NCBI GenBank assembly: GCA_017525605.1
Contig: JAFXSM010000027.1
Coordinates: 18,027 to 82,026 of the forward strand
DNA: 64,000 bases
Origin: Treponema sp.
GTDB taxonomy: Bacteria > Spirochaetota > Spirochaetia > Treponematales > Treponemataceae
Direction: 5' to 3'
Part shown: positions 1 to 6,970 of the stretch, piece after piece
Layout: every line of letters starts with the position of its first letter
Numbering within the stretch: position 1 is the stretch's first letter
Position numbers and translations under genes: made by a program
The notes under the pieces: generated by a model
Database searches by the model: none
Told to the model about the DNA's origin: nothing
What the model saw: only the letters and a program-made list of their open reading frames with translations

Positions 1-1
1 A

Positions 2-478
2 GGCTTGAGCGTCGGCGAGCCGCCAGAAGTGTTCGCTTCGATGCTTGAGTACACGGTTCAGCATCTTCCGAAAGAAAAGGCGAAGTACGTCATGGGAATC
101 GGAACTCCCGACTACATTCTCGATGCCGTCCATTCCGGAATCGATATGTTCGACTGCGTTCTTCCGACACGGAATGCAAGGAACGGAAGCTATTTTACGC
201 ACGACGGAAATCTTTCCATAAAACAAAAGCGTTTTGAGCGCGATTTTTCTCCGATAGATAAAGAGTGTGATTGCAAAGTTTGCAGAACTTATTCGCGTGC
301 ATACCTTCGGCATCTTTTCAAGGAGCAGGAGATTCTGAGCTGCACGCTGGCAAGCTACCACAATCTCTATTTCCTCCACAACATGATGAAAGAAATCAGG
401 ATTGCGATTGACGAGGACAGATTCGAGACTTATCGGACTGAATTTCTGAAAAGATATCATGCGGGAAATATAATTTAA
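2..478 (+). CDS. tgt: Queuine tRNA-ribosyltransferase, C-terminal part
   Basis: This is the 3' end of tgt, which swaps guanine-34 for a queuine precursor in tRNAs with GUN anticodons. The frame is open from base 2, so the start lies before the window. The visible part opens with the family signature GLSVGEP, followed by GIGTPDYILDAVHSGIDMFDCVLPTRNARNG-type sequence that contains the catalytic Asp region. The zinc site is also present: CDCKVC, then a Cys and His about 25-30 residues later (SCTLASYHNLYF). The C-terminus looks complete and ends 27 bases before the next start codon. The assignment is firm; only the 5' end is missing. Confidence 0.96.
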   Translation, partial: GLSVGEPPEVFASMLEYTVQHLPKEKAKYVMGIGTPDYILDAVHSGIDMFDCVLPTRNARNGSYFTHDGNLSIKQKRFERDFSPIDKECDCKVCRTYSRAYLRHLFKEQEILSCTLASYHNLYFLHNMMKEIRIAIDEDRFETYRTEFLKRYHAGNII

Positions 479-505
479 TGCAGACGTTCAATGAGAGAGG
501 CGCAA

Positions 506-2029
506 ATGAAAAAGATTCTTTTCTTGTTTTCAATGTTCTTGTTTTTTTCGCAGGCGAATGTTTTTTCGCAGGATTCCGACGACGGTGAGCCGAAAAAAGA
601 GAAGTCGGCATATTCAAAGGCTGGCGAAAGCGACGTTCCTTCTTCGAAAAGACCGAATGCGGGCGACGCGTCAAAAATCGCCGACCTCGACAACACCGAC
701 CCCGAGGGACGAAAAAAGAACGCGGATATATTGAAGTACGGACTTGAGGACGAAATCCTCGACCTTCTGAAAACGATGGACGAAAAGAAGGATGTCCGCT
801 TCGTCAACGAGGCTTACGATTTGTACGAAGAATCGAAAAGCCCTGCCGTGAAAGTTCAGGTCATGAATTTTTTCAAGACACTTGAAGACCCTTGCCTTGA
901 GGACTATGCGATTATGATTCTGAACGACCCCTACGACGAGTCCCTCGACACTGTGAACATGGCGTTCGCGTATGTGGGCGACCTGAAAACATCCGCCGCA
1001 ATTCCAGCCGTGGAGAATATCCTTGAGGGCGACAACGAGAAGTATTATGAGAGCGCGCTCAAGGCACTCGGAAAAATCGGCGGTAGCGACGAGGCGATGT
1101 ACCTCACCGAATATTTCGAGAACAACGATTTGTCGCTCGCGCAGAAGCAGACGCTCGTGAAAACGCTCGGCTCTCTCCATGCTTCCGAGACCTATGACAA
1201 ACTCGTGGAAATGGCGCAGAACGAGGACGAGAACACATTCATCAGAATGTACGCTTCGGAAGCAATCGGACAGATTGCCGCAAACGATGCCTCGAAGAAA
1301 GATGACGGAATTTCAGTTCTCACGGATTTATTTGAGGATAGAGACCCGAATCTCCGCACTTACGTTGTGAAAGGTCTTTCGAATTTTTCCGGCAGCGAAG
1401 TTGAGAAGACGATAATCCAAGCGTTGAAGGACAACCACGCGAAAGTCCGCCTTGAGGCAATCGCCGCCGTAAAGAAAATGCAGCTCTCGACCGCCGTTCC
1501 GTATCTCGTCTACCGCTCAAAGAACGACCCTGACGCGTCCGTGAAAAAAGCCTGCTATCCTGTCATCGCCGAGATGAACACAGCCGAGGGAAATGAATTC
1601 CTCGTCTCGCAGATTACCGCAACGAAAAAAGTCGGCGACGACACGAAAGCAAAAATCGCGACGGCACTGCTTGAATTCAACCATGCAGGAACAAGCGAAA
1701 TCCTCGCCCTTGCGGCTGAAGTCTTGGGCGACGACAGGCGAAAGCCGCTCCGCTATGCGCTCGGCAAGGAATTCGCAAAATACGGTCGGAGCGAATACGA
1801 GGAAATCTGCAAGCAGTACATTGCGAGCAAGGACGTTTCCACGCAGGGAACCGGGCTTGATATCTACGCAAAGGCCCGTTACGCGTCAATCACCCCGAGC
1901 GTTCAAAGCCTTGCCGACAAAGCCGACCCGAACTCAAAAAACAGGAACGCGAACGCCATAAAAGCTGCGCGTATCCTCGGAATCGACTGGGAAAACAAGA
2001 AAGAAGAAGCACCTGCCGACGCAAAATAA
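506..2029 (+). CDS. Exported HEAT-repeat protein
   Basis: This is a 507-residue protein made mostly of alpha-helical HEAT / PBS-lyase-type repeats of about 30-40 residues (for example ALKALGKIGGSDEAMYLTEY, AIAAVKKMQLSTAVPYLVYR). It starts with a signal peptide (MKKILFLFSMFLFFSQANVFSQ) that predicts export to the periplasm. I chose the ATG at 506 because an AGAGAGG element lies 8 bases upstream; an in-frame ATG at 491 would put extra residues in front of the signal peptide. HEAT arrays are protein-binding scaffolds, and no catalytic motif is visible, so the partner is unknown. It may be cotranscribed with tgt, and a strong terminator follows it. Confidence 0.85.
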   Translation: MKKILFLFSMFLFFSQANVFSQDSDDGEPKKEKSAYSKAGESDVPSSKRPNAGDASKIADLDNTDPEGRKKNADILKYGLEDEILDLLKTMDEKKDVRFVNEAYDLYEESKSPAVKVQVMNFFKTLEDPCLEDYAIMILNDPYDESLDTVNMAFAYVGDLKTSAAIPAVENILEGDNEKYYESALKALGKIGGSDEAMYLTEYFENNDLSLAQKQTLVKTLGSLHASETYDKLVEMAQNEDENTFIRMYASEAIGQIAANDASKKDDGISVLTDLFEDRDPNLRTYVVKGLSNFSGSEVEKTIIQALKDNHAKVRLEAIAAVKKMQLSTAVPYLVYRSKNDPDASVKKACYPVIAEMNTAEGNEFLVSQITATKKVGDDTKAKIATALLEFNHAGTSEILALAAEVLGDDRRKPLRYALGKEFAKYGRSEYEEICKQYIASKDVSTQGTGLDIYAKARYASITPSVQSLADKADPNSKNRNANAIKAARILGIDWENKKEEAPADAK

Positions 2030-2030
2030 C

Positions 2031-2075
2031 GAAAAAGCTGCCTGCAAAAACTTTGTTTTGAAACAGGCAGCTTTT
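2031..2075 (+). terminator. Rho-independent terminator after the HEAT-repeat gene
   Basis: Perfect 8-bp stem GCTGCCTG (2037-2044) / CAGGCAGC (2064-2071), followed by TTTT and preceded by AAAAA, so it could work in both directions. It lies right after the stop codon. Confidence 0.85.
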
Positions 2076-2166
2076 CGATGAACCTTCCGCTAGGCGAGGG
2101 CGGAAAATTAGTCCGCGTACAGTTCTCAAAAACGGAGTAGGCATTTTTTACCAACTCGCACCCAAT

Positions 2167-2212
2167 ACGCCGCAACGCAACCGCGGCGTGTTTTTTTCGG
2201 CGCATTATGCAT
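2167..2212 (+). repeat. Dispersed terminator-like repeat, copy 1
   Basis: The core is a 7-bp perfect stem ACGCCGC (2167-2173) / GCGGCGT (2183-2189) around a CAACGCAAC-type loop, then a run of seven T. A conserved tail follows (CGGCGCATTATGCAT). The same unit recurs at 3143, 3874 and 37782 with small changes, so it is a repeat family and not a one-off terminator. From here to the DUF3800 start (2213-2377) I see only a promoter. Confidence 0.75.
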
Positions 2213-2262
2213 CGCAGTTTTTCTAAAATATTTTTGTGGCAGTTTTTTCAGTTAGTTACATA

Positions 2263-2290
2263 TTGACATTCTGAAGTGTTTGCTTATACC
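2263..2290 (+). promoter_or_regulatory. Sigma-70-like promoter for the DUF3800 gene
   Basis: TTGACA at 2263-2268 and TATACC at 2285-2290, separated by 16 bases, about 90 bases before the ATG at 2378. The -35 is consensus and the -10 is a fair match. Confidence 0.5.
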
Positions 2291-2377
2291 TTATAGGCAA
2301 GGGTCAAGAGTGCTGCCTTTTTGTAGTGCGTCGAGGTTTCTCGCTTGGCTCTCTTTTTTTGTCTTTTCGAGGTTTTT

Positions 2378-3067
2378 ATGTATCTTTTGTATGCAGATGA
2401 TTCTGGAGTTTCCTCTGACCCGAATGTAAAATACAGCGTTCTTGCGGGGTTTTCGACATTTGAAAATCAGACATTTTGGATTCAAAAAGCTGTTGATGAG
2501 ATTATGCTGAAACATACAGGACGAGCTGATTTAGAGTTGCACGCAAGTCCAATAAGAAGCGGAAAAGGAGTTTGGAGAGGTTTCACAAAAGACAAACGAG
2601 AAGCAATTCTGAATGAAACTTTGAACTACATAAAAGACAACTATCCACGTCAATTTATTTTGTTCGGTGCAGTTATTGATAATACTGTTGAAGACGTTGA
2701 AGAAGAATTATTTTCTCAGCTTACAATCCGATTTGACAAATATCTTAAACGCAAATTCTTGAAACATGACGAATCGGCAAGAGGTCTTGCGATTTTTGAT
2801 AAAAGTAAAATGGAAAATCAATATCAAAATTGGTCAAAAGTTTACCAAACTCTTGGCAACAAGCTGAATGAAAAGCTGAACAATTTTGCAGAAGTGCCTC
2901 TGTTTTTGGATTCGTCAATATCGCGTGCAATTCAAATTGCTGATTTGATAGCATTCTCTTTGTTCAGAAATTTTGAGTATGGAGATGATTCTTATTACTC
3001 TATAATCAAAGACTGTTTTGACAAAGATAATAATCGCCCGCATGGATTGTATGTTTTGGAAAAATAG
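2378..3067 (+). CDS. DUF3800 family protein
   Basis: A 229-residue DUF3800 protein. The start MYLLYADDSG is the typical N-terminal strand of the family with conserved acidic residues, and the middle has a second acidic cluster (VIDNTVEDVEE). The C-terminal IQIADLIAFSLFR matches the family's usual AD-containing helix. DUF3800 proteins have an RNase H-like or nuclease-like fold and are often found in defence islands and mobile regions; the biochemical role is not established. I placed the start at 2378 because a GAGG lies 6 bases before it and the upstream in-frame sequence is not family-like. The gene is more AT-rich than its left neighbours, which suggests horizontal transfer. Confidence 0.8.
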   Translation: MYLLYADDSGVSSDPNVKYSVLAGFSTFENQTFWIQKAVDEIMLKHTGRADLELHASPIRSGKGVWRGFTKDKREAILNETLNYIKDNYPRQFILFGAVIDNTVEDVEEELFSQLTIRFDKYLKRKFLKHDESARGLAIFDKSKMENQYQNWSKVYQTLGNKLNEKLNNFAEVPLFLDSSISRAIQIADLIAFSLFRNFEYGDDSYYSIIKDCFDKDNNRPHGLYVLEK

Positions 3068-3142
3068 CGTACGCAAAACAGTTTGTATTCTGCTATGACT
3101 CTTATTTGCAGTTAGCCGATAGTAAAATGTTCAATTGCAAAC

Positions 3143-3188
3143 ACTCCGCAACGCAACCGCGGCGTATTTTTTTCGGCGCATTATGCAT
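3143..3188 (+). repeat. Dispersed terminator-like repeat, copy 2
   Basis: Near-identical to the unit at 2167-2212. The stem ACTCCGC (3143-3149) / GCGGCGT (3159-3165) has one mismatch; a T-run and the CGGCGCATTATGCAT tail follow. It separates the DUF3800 gene from the toxin-antitoxin pair. Confidence 0.75.
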
Positions 3189-3227
3189 TTATCGCGCTGT
3201 GCTGTATAATCGAGGTATGGAGGCTTT

Positions 3228-3488
3228 ATGACTGTAAATATGACCATAAACAGCGTTGATGTTTCGCTTGTTGATGTGATAAAAAGCATAATCAAAACAC
3301 GCTCGCCAAAAGCCACAGTTTCTGTAGACGAACTTTATCCAAGCGACACGGACAATGCAAAAGAAGAGCGCGTTGCACAGATAAAAGCATTATGTGGCGG
3401 ACTTTCTCAATACGCGAATCCTGAACTCGTCGAAAAAGAAAAAAACGCTTGGGCTATGGCGATGAAGGAAAAATATGCTGTACGTTGA
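3228..3488 (+). CDS. Probable antitoxin of a PIN-domain toxin pair
   Basis: An 86-residue protein whose last 14 bases overlap the start of the PIN-domain gene, the usual arrangement for a VapBC-like antitoxin. The N-terminal half (MTVNMTINSVDVSLVDVIKSIIKTR) could form a DNA-binding strand-helix, and the C-terminal half contains NAWAMAMKEKYAVR, a possible toxin-binding tail. I do not recognise a named antitoxin family, so the function comes from context. GGAGG sits just before the ATG. Confidence 0.65.
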   Translation: MTVNMTINSVDVSLVDVIKSIIKTRSPKATVSVDELYPSDTDNAKEERVAQIKALCGGLSQYANPELVEKEKNAWAMAMKEKYAVR

Positions 3489-3852
3489 CGCAAATGTTTT
3501 GATACGCTTTATTTTGAAAGATAATGCAGAAATGGCGCAAAAAGCAGAAAACGCGATTATTGCAGGAGAAGTCTTTGTGTTGCCAGAAGTGTTTGCGGAA
3601 GTCGTTTATGTGTTAAATAGCGTTTACAACACGGAGCGAAAGGTCATTTCAGATTATCTTTCGAATCTGCTGAAGTTCGTTGAAACGACTGATGTTGCGG
3701 TCATGTCGGCGGCATTCATGTATTACGGCGAAACAAAACTTGATTTTGTCGATTGCGTACTAGCTGCTCATAATCTGATTGGTGGTAAAGATGTTTTGAC
3801 GTTTGATAAAAAACTGAACAATTTCGTTAAACGAAAATTAAGCGAAAAATAA
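3475..3852 (+). CDS. PIN-domain toxin (VapC-like ribonuclease)
   Basis: A 125-residue PIN domain of typical length. It opens with MLYVDANVLIRFIL, which holds the first catalytic Asp. It continues with a conserved Glu in EVFAEVVYVLN, and later with DFVDCVLAAH and LTFDKKLNNF, which supply the remaining acidic residues. PIN toxins cleave RNA (tRNA, rRNA or mRNA) in a metal-dependent way. It is translationally coupled to the upstream antitoxin by overlap, and a terminator-like repeat follows directly. The target cannot be told from sequence. Confidence 0.88.
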   Translation: MLYVDANVLIRFILKDNAEMAQKAENAIIAGEVFVLPEVFAEVVYVLNSVYNTERKVISDYLSNLLKFVETTDVAVMSAAFMYYGETKLDFVDCVLAAHNLIGGKDVLTFDKKLNNFVKRKLSEK

Positions 3853-3873
3853 TATATTTTGCACACTCACAAC

Positions 3874-3901
3874 ACGTCGCAACTGCGGCGTATTTTTTTT
3901 T
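3874..3901 (+). terminator. Terminator-like repeat, copy 3, after the PIN toxin gene
   Basis: Stem ACGTCGC (3874-3880) / GCGGCGT (3885-3891), with one G-T pair and a 4-base loop, then a long T-run. It belongs to the same family as 2167 and 3143 but lacks most of the tail. Confidence 0.75.
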
Positions 3902-3981
3902 CGGCGATTACAAAAAGCTGATTGAACGGTTCAGAAAAAAAGATTGTTGAATGCAGGGAGCATTAAGCAGTAAGATTTTTT

Positions 3982-4095
3982 ATGGTTTTGCGAAAAAAGA
4001 TTCTGAGCGAATTCAAAAAATATGCCCAAAAAGGACGCGGAAAGGCGTTTTTGATTTTCCGCGAAAACAGGCACATCGATTTTACAAAAGAGATT
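3982..4095 (+). pseudogene. 5' fragment of the gene split by the prophage
   Basis: The first 38 codons (MVLRKKILSEFKKYAQKGRG...DFTKEI) of a host gene cut by the prophage. The open frame runs past the insertion point for 12 codons into phage DNA and stops at 4134. Joining codon 4093-4095 to base 36579 removes the element and one copy of the flanking repeat, and gives an uninterrupted 433-residue reading frame ending at 37766. The ATG has only a weak ribosome site (TAAGA), and an upstream in-frame stop at 3964 excludes an earlier start. The protein family is not recognised; the rest of the gene is described at 36579. Confidence 0.85.
4088..4095. repeat. Left copy of the prophage target-site duplication
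   Basis: AAGAGATT here is repeated exactly at 36571-36578, on the far side of the prophage. Mu makes 5-bp duplications; the match here is 8 bp. Confidence 0.8.
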
Positions 4096-4131
4096 ATAAC
4101 ACGCAACGAAAAAACAGAGTTTTCGAAACGA
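4096..4131 (+). repeat. Left terminal inverted repeat of the prophage
   Basis: It begins ATAACACGCAACGA and carries GAGTTTTCGAAACGA from position 22 of the element. The reverse complement of the right end begins ATAATAAGCAAAGA and carries GAGTTTTGGAAGCGA at the same offset. 27 of 36 positions agree without gaps. Confidence 0.8.
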
Positions 4132-4151
4132 TAATTTACTTTGTAAAAATC

Positions 4152-4194
4152 ACGCTATGTGCAAACAACTTGCATATAGCGTTTTCTTTTTTTT
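4152..4194 (+). terminator. Strong hairpin terminator at the left prophage end
   Basis: A 13-bp stem (4152-4164 with 4170-4182) with one G-T pair and loop ACAAC, followed by TTTCTTTTTTTT. It would stop host transcription from the left and, with the A-rich other side, possibly the leftward phage arm as well. Confidence 0.8.
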
Positions 4195-4236
4195 GTGACT
4201 AGGTAATAAAGTTTATCATTAAGTCAGATTTCGCTT

Positions 4237-4923
4237 TTAATTGCCATTTTTATCAAACCACTGTCTTTCTAAAATTGTCGGATGACCATGCTTTTTTGGT
4301 TTGTTTGTGAGGGGTTCTGGGGGCTTGTCGTTAAGATGCTCTCTGATGAATCTGTTGAGCGTGCACCAGGTAACGCCACATTCACGTGCAATTGACAGTT
4401 TGCTTCTTCCAGCTTTCAGCCAGCGTTTTATTTTGTGCCGATACGGTGTGAGCTTGTAATGCAGAGGTTTTTGGCCTGGCAAACGACCTATATGTTTTCC
4501 AGATTTTTTAGCCCGCTCCAGCCCTTGTTTTGTTCTTTCCGAAAGAAGGGTGCGCTCAATCTCAGCGGAAAGACCGAAAGCGAAAGCGAGCACTTTTGAC
4601 TGAATATTATCCCCAAGTTCATAGCCCTCTTTTATAGCAATGACTCTTACTTTTTTTTCCAGAAAGGTCTGCAAGACATCAAGAATCATCATCAGCGAGC
4701 GGCCAAGCCTAGAAAGCTCAGTCACAATGATTGTGTCGTTCTCCTGTGCTTGCTCCAAAAGTTTTCCGAGTTTTCGTTTTTCCGGCTTTTTCGTGCCGCT
4801 GATTGTCTCTGAAATCCACTGTACATGATGCAGCCGTCTGTAACGGCAGAAATTCCTGATTGCAATTTTTTGATTCTCCACCGTCTGTACATCCGTCGAA
4901 ACCCGTATATATCCGTAAATCAT
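4237..4923 (-). CDS. Serine site-specific DNA invertase (Gin/Pin-like)
   Basis: A 228-residue small serine recombinase. The nucleophile Ser9 lies in MIYGYIRVSTD, the conserved arginines in ELSRLGRS, and the core contains AEIERTLLSERTKQGLERAKKSGKHIGRLPG. A C-terminal helix-turn-helix follows (RSKLSIARECGVTWCTLNRFI), and then an extra basic tail. Such enzymes invert DNA between two short inverted sites. Its neighbour is a tail-fibre gene with an alternative C-terminal cassette in opposite orientation, the same layout as gin and the G segment of Mu. The start is backed by GGAGG 8 bases upstream. The gene is transcribed away from the invertible segment. Confidence 0.93.
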   Translation of the reverse strand: MIYGYIRVSTDVQTVENQKIAIRNFCRYRRLHHVQWISETISGTKKPEKRKLGKLLEQAQENDTIIVTELSRLGRSLMMILDVLQTFLEKKVRVIAIKEGYELGDNIQSKVLAFAFGLSAEIERTLLSERTKQGLERAKKSGKHIGRLPGQKPLHYKLTPYRHKIKRWLKAGRSKLSIARECGVTWCTLNRFIREHLNDKPPEPLTNKPKKHGHPTILERQWFDKNGN

Positions 4924-4972
4924 TGTTTTGCCTCCACGGTAGATTATGACAGAGCAAGGTGTGATTTTGAAT

Positions 4973-4994
4973 GAACGGTTTATTTATACAGTGG
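4973..4994 (+). repeat. Candidate invertase crossover region, left
   Basis: The 22-base stretch starting GAACGGTTT and ending TACAGTGG is repeated in inverted orientation at 5429-5450 with 19 of 22 matches. Part of the match is coding conservation (Asn-Gly-Leu...Gln-Trp), so the true crossover core may be only GAACGGTTT. Confidence 0.6.
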
Positions 4995-5189
4995 GGGCAC
5001 GGAACAGGCTCTGAGTTTAAATTAGTTAGTGGGTACACAGATACATCTACTTTCCAGTGTATATCTCAGTTTAGAAATGTAGATAGAGATATCGCACATC
5101 ACGACAGAGAGGTATGGAGAATAAGTTCTGCAACAAAACTTATAAAATTTAATAACTTTGACGTAAGTTTTATTACTATAGGTTACTAA
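4973..5189 (+). pseudogene. Silent alternative C-terminus of the tail fibre
   Basis: The plus-strand frame (NGLFIQWGHGTGSEFKLVSG ... SFITIGY, about 71 residues) is similar in layout to the expressed fibre tail (NGLILQWIRV ... VFLVTMGY), but its interior has diverged. The ATG at 4971 is preceded directly by an in-frame TGA and has no ribosome site, so it is not a free-standing gene. It is a storage cassette that becomes the fibre C-terminus after inversion. Its stop overlaps the stop of the expressed tail. Confidence 0.82.
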
Positions 5190-6415
5190 TATCCCATAGT
5201 AACAAGGAAAACCATACGACCGCTTGCGATTGATACAACTATCCTATCTGCATATTTTTGGTCTATAGCAACGTTAAAGTCATAGCCACTGTCATCATCT
5301 TTAGTAGTTCTCGTTTCACAATCTGCAACACCTTCTGCCGTAACAACAACATAAGATGTTCGAGACGTATAAGGAGTAGGAAATACAAGCGGAATATTAA
5401 AGTTTGCAGATGTCGCTTTAACTCTAATCCACTGTAAAATCAAACCGTTCGAATATTTTATATACCCGGAACTGCTACCGAAGCTCGATGCGGTGACATA
5501 GTTATTATTCAGTCGTGATTTATCTATCGAAGCCATTAAGCCGGCTGCGCGCGTCGTGGCCACTCCGTAAGTTGTGTTTGTGTCGGTGTTGATGTCTCCT
5601 ACAAGCTCGTACTGTGAGCCGTTGTATCGGAATGTGTAGGTTCTGTTTGCCGCCAAATACCCCGCCGCAATTGACGAGCCACGGTAATAGATTGGCTTTG
5701 CTCCGGTACCGTTCACATTAAGCGTGGGGGCGTTTGCAGCGTTCGTTACCATGAACTTGATTGTAATTTCCGCACCTGTGACAAGAGAAAATCCTGCACA
5801 TCCGCAGTTTTTTGCTTGCGTTCCTGCGGCCGTAGAGCATGTTGCGTAATTCGTGCGGTCGGCATCTCCCTGTATGGCAATTCCGTTAAGGTTCCTTGCG
5901 GTCTCCCATTTTGTCGCGGTTGCGGAGTTTCCGATACAAGATCTGGCACTTTTTACTTCCTTCTCAGAGTCTGCGGTGTTGTCACAGTTTCCAAGTCCGA
6001 CATCTTCCTTGGTGACATTGTGAGGGTTGTCTGTATCTGAAAGATGGTCGGAGAGAGCGTCAGATACTGAATCGACTTCGAGCTTTCTTGCGATATCATC
6101 ATCTTCGATTGGGGCGGCGACCTTTGCCCTGCCTTCTGCATCGCGCTTGATTGCCTTGTTCGCCTGAGCTGCGACGGTGAAAAGTTTTTTCAACTGCTCG
6201 GCATCAGTGTTGTTGGCAGTATTTCCCAAATGGGCGATAAGGCTGTTAAGGTTGTCGATTATGAGGTTTATTGTGTCGGCATCAAGAAAGCTCGGCGGCA
6301 CATCGGGATTGGAGAAGTCTCCGTTTGTGAATTTCCCGTTTTCATCCACGCCTGGAAATCTCACTGTCTTTCCGAAACTTGTAATCTCTCTGTTTGTCGG
6401 GTACATTCCTGCCAT
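5186..6415 (-). CDS. Tail fibre protein, phase-variable C-terminus
   Basis: A 409-residue fibre. Residues 1-130 form the baseplate-attachment part. Repeated GNCDNTADSEKEVKSA and GNSATATKWETARNLNG-type segments follow, which are typical of phage fibre stalk repeats. A beta-rich domain (MTNAANAPTLNVNGTGAKPI...) and the receptor-binding tip from about residue 320 come next. The tip lies within the invertible segment, so the current sequence is one of two forms. The fibre recognises the host surface. It is the last structural gene of the leftward arm, and its tail-fibre assembly partner lies 20 kb away at 26981. Confidence 0.9.
   Translation of the reverse strand: MAGMYPTNREITSFGKTVRFPGVDENGKFTNGDFSNPDVPPSFLDADTINLIIDNLNSLIAHLGNTANNTDAEQLKKLFTVAAQANKAIKRDAEGRAKVAAPIEDDDIARKLEVDSVSDALSDHLSDTDNPHNVTKEDVGLGNCDNTADSEKEVKSARSCIGNSATATKWETARNLNGIAIQGDADRTNYATCSTAAGTQAKNCGCAGFSLVTGAEITIKFMVTNAANAPTLNVNGTGAKPIYYRGSSIAAGYLAANRTYTFRYNGSQYELVGDINTDTNTTYGVATTRAAGLMASIDKSRLNNNYVTASSFGSSSGYIKYSNGLILQWIRVKATSANFNIPLVFPTPYTSRTSYVVVTAEGVADCETRTTKDDDSGYDFNVAIDQKYADRIVVSIASGRMVFLVTMGY
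5429..5450 (-). repeat. Candidate invertase crossover region, right (inside the fibre gene)
   Basis: Inverted partner of 4973-4994. It lies at the codons for NGLILQW of the fibre, exactly where the two alternative tails begin to diverge. Confidence 0.6.
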
Positions 6416-6418
6416 TTT

Positions 6419-6970
6419 TTAATCTCCGTAAACAAAAAATATTTTCTGATTCGCAAGCATTGCTCTTCTTATTGATTTCTCAAAGTCGGTTCTGTTGTCC
6501 GCTGGAACGGACGCGTGTATGAACACCACCCACATTCCGCCGATACTTGCCATATAGCTGGTTCCGAACTGTGCGTGTCCGAAAGCAGCGGGCGTATACG
6601 GGATTTCCCATTTATGGATCTCTCCGCCATAGGTATTTGCAATGACTTTGATGCTTTCTATGTTCACCCCGCAGTTTTTCTGAATCCGCAGGAGTGAGCG
6701 TCTTTGTTCCAGCGAGAGGGAAGTATTCTCGTAACCGAAATAAATTCTCTCCCAGTCTCCTATGGTCTCATTCGCAAAATCGGGCAAGGACTCCCTCTGC
6801 AGCTGATTCATACGGTTACGGAATTCTGCTATCGTCCTGGCACGAGCCTTGCATACAAGGGAAACATCACTGTCTTTGTCCGCCAAAATCTTGTCCCAAT
6901 ATTCGCCCTTCGGAAATAATTTCCTGAGTGGTCCTACATAAGTTTCCGGGGCAGCATCTTTTATAACCAT
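6419..6970 (-). CDS. Mu gp48-like tail/baseplate protein (DUF2313)
   Basis: A 183-residue match to the DUF2313 / YmfQ family (Mu gp48), which lies between the baseplate J protein and the tail fibre in Mu-like phages and probably helps finish the baseplate. Typical features are LRKLFPKGEYWDKI at the N-terminus and the central RRSLLRIQKNCGVNIESI...AFGHAQFGTSYMA. Its start overlaps the end of the baseplate J gene by 10 bases. It lies only a few bases before the fibre gene, so the two are surely cotranscribed. Confidence 0.88.
   Translation of the reverse strand: MVIKDAAPETYVGPLRKLFPKGEYWDKILADKDSDVSLVCKARARTIAEFRNRMNQLQRESLPDFANETIGDWERIYFGYENTSLSLEQRRSLLRIQKNCGVNIESIKVIANTYGGEIHKWEIPYTPAAFGHAQFGTSYMASIGGMWVVFIHASVPADNRTDFEKSIRRAMLANQKIFFVYGD

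Larger units (their letters stand above)
4973..5450. other. Invertible tail-fibre segment (G-segment-like)
   Basis: A segment of about 480 bp bounded by near-identical inverted sequences. It holds two tail-to-tail coding tails: the one now fused to the fibre gene (minus strand, stop at 5186) and an alternative on the plus strand (stop at 5189). Both tails start with NGL-hydrophobic-QW and end with a hydrophobic run and GY. Inversion would swap the fibre C-terminus. The recombinase gene lies right outside. Confidence 0.85.

Noticed and set aside
4088..4095. A 5-bp duplication as in Mu, in place of 8 bp
   Set aside because: A 5-bp reading is possible, but it would shift the two terminal repeats by three bases against each other; the 8-bp reading aligns them without gaps.
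3951..4202. Open frame of 83 codons across the left prophage end
   Set aside because: It crosses the insertion point, has no ribosome site, and overlaps the better-supported split-gene frame and a terminator hairpin.
4971..5189. Independent small gene starting at the ATG at 4971
   Set aside because: An in-frame TGA stands directly before the ATG, there is no ribosome site, and the sequence is an alternative fibre tail.
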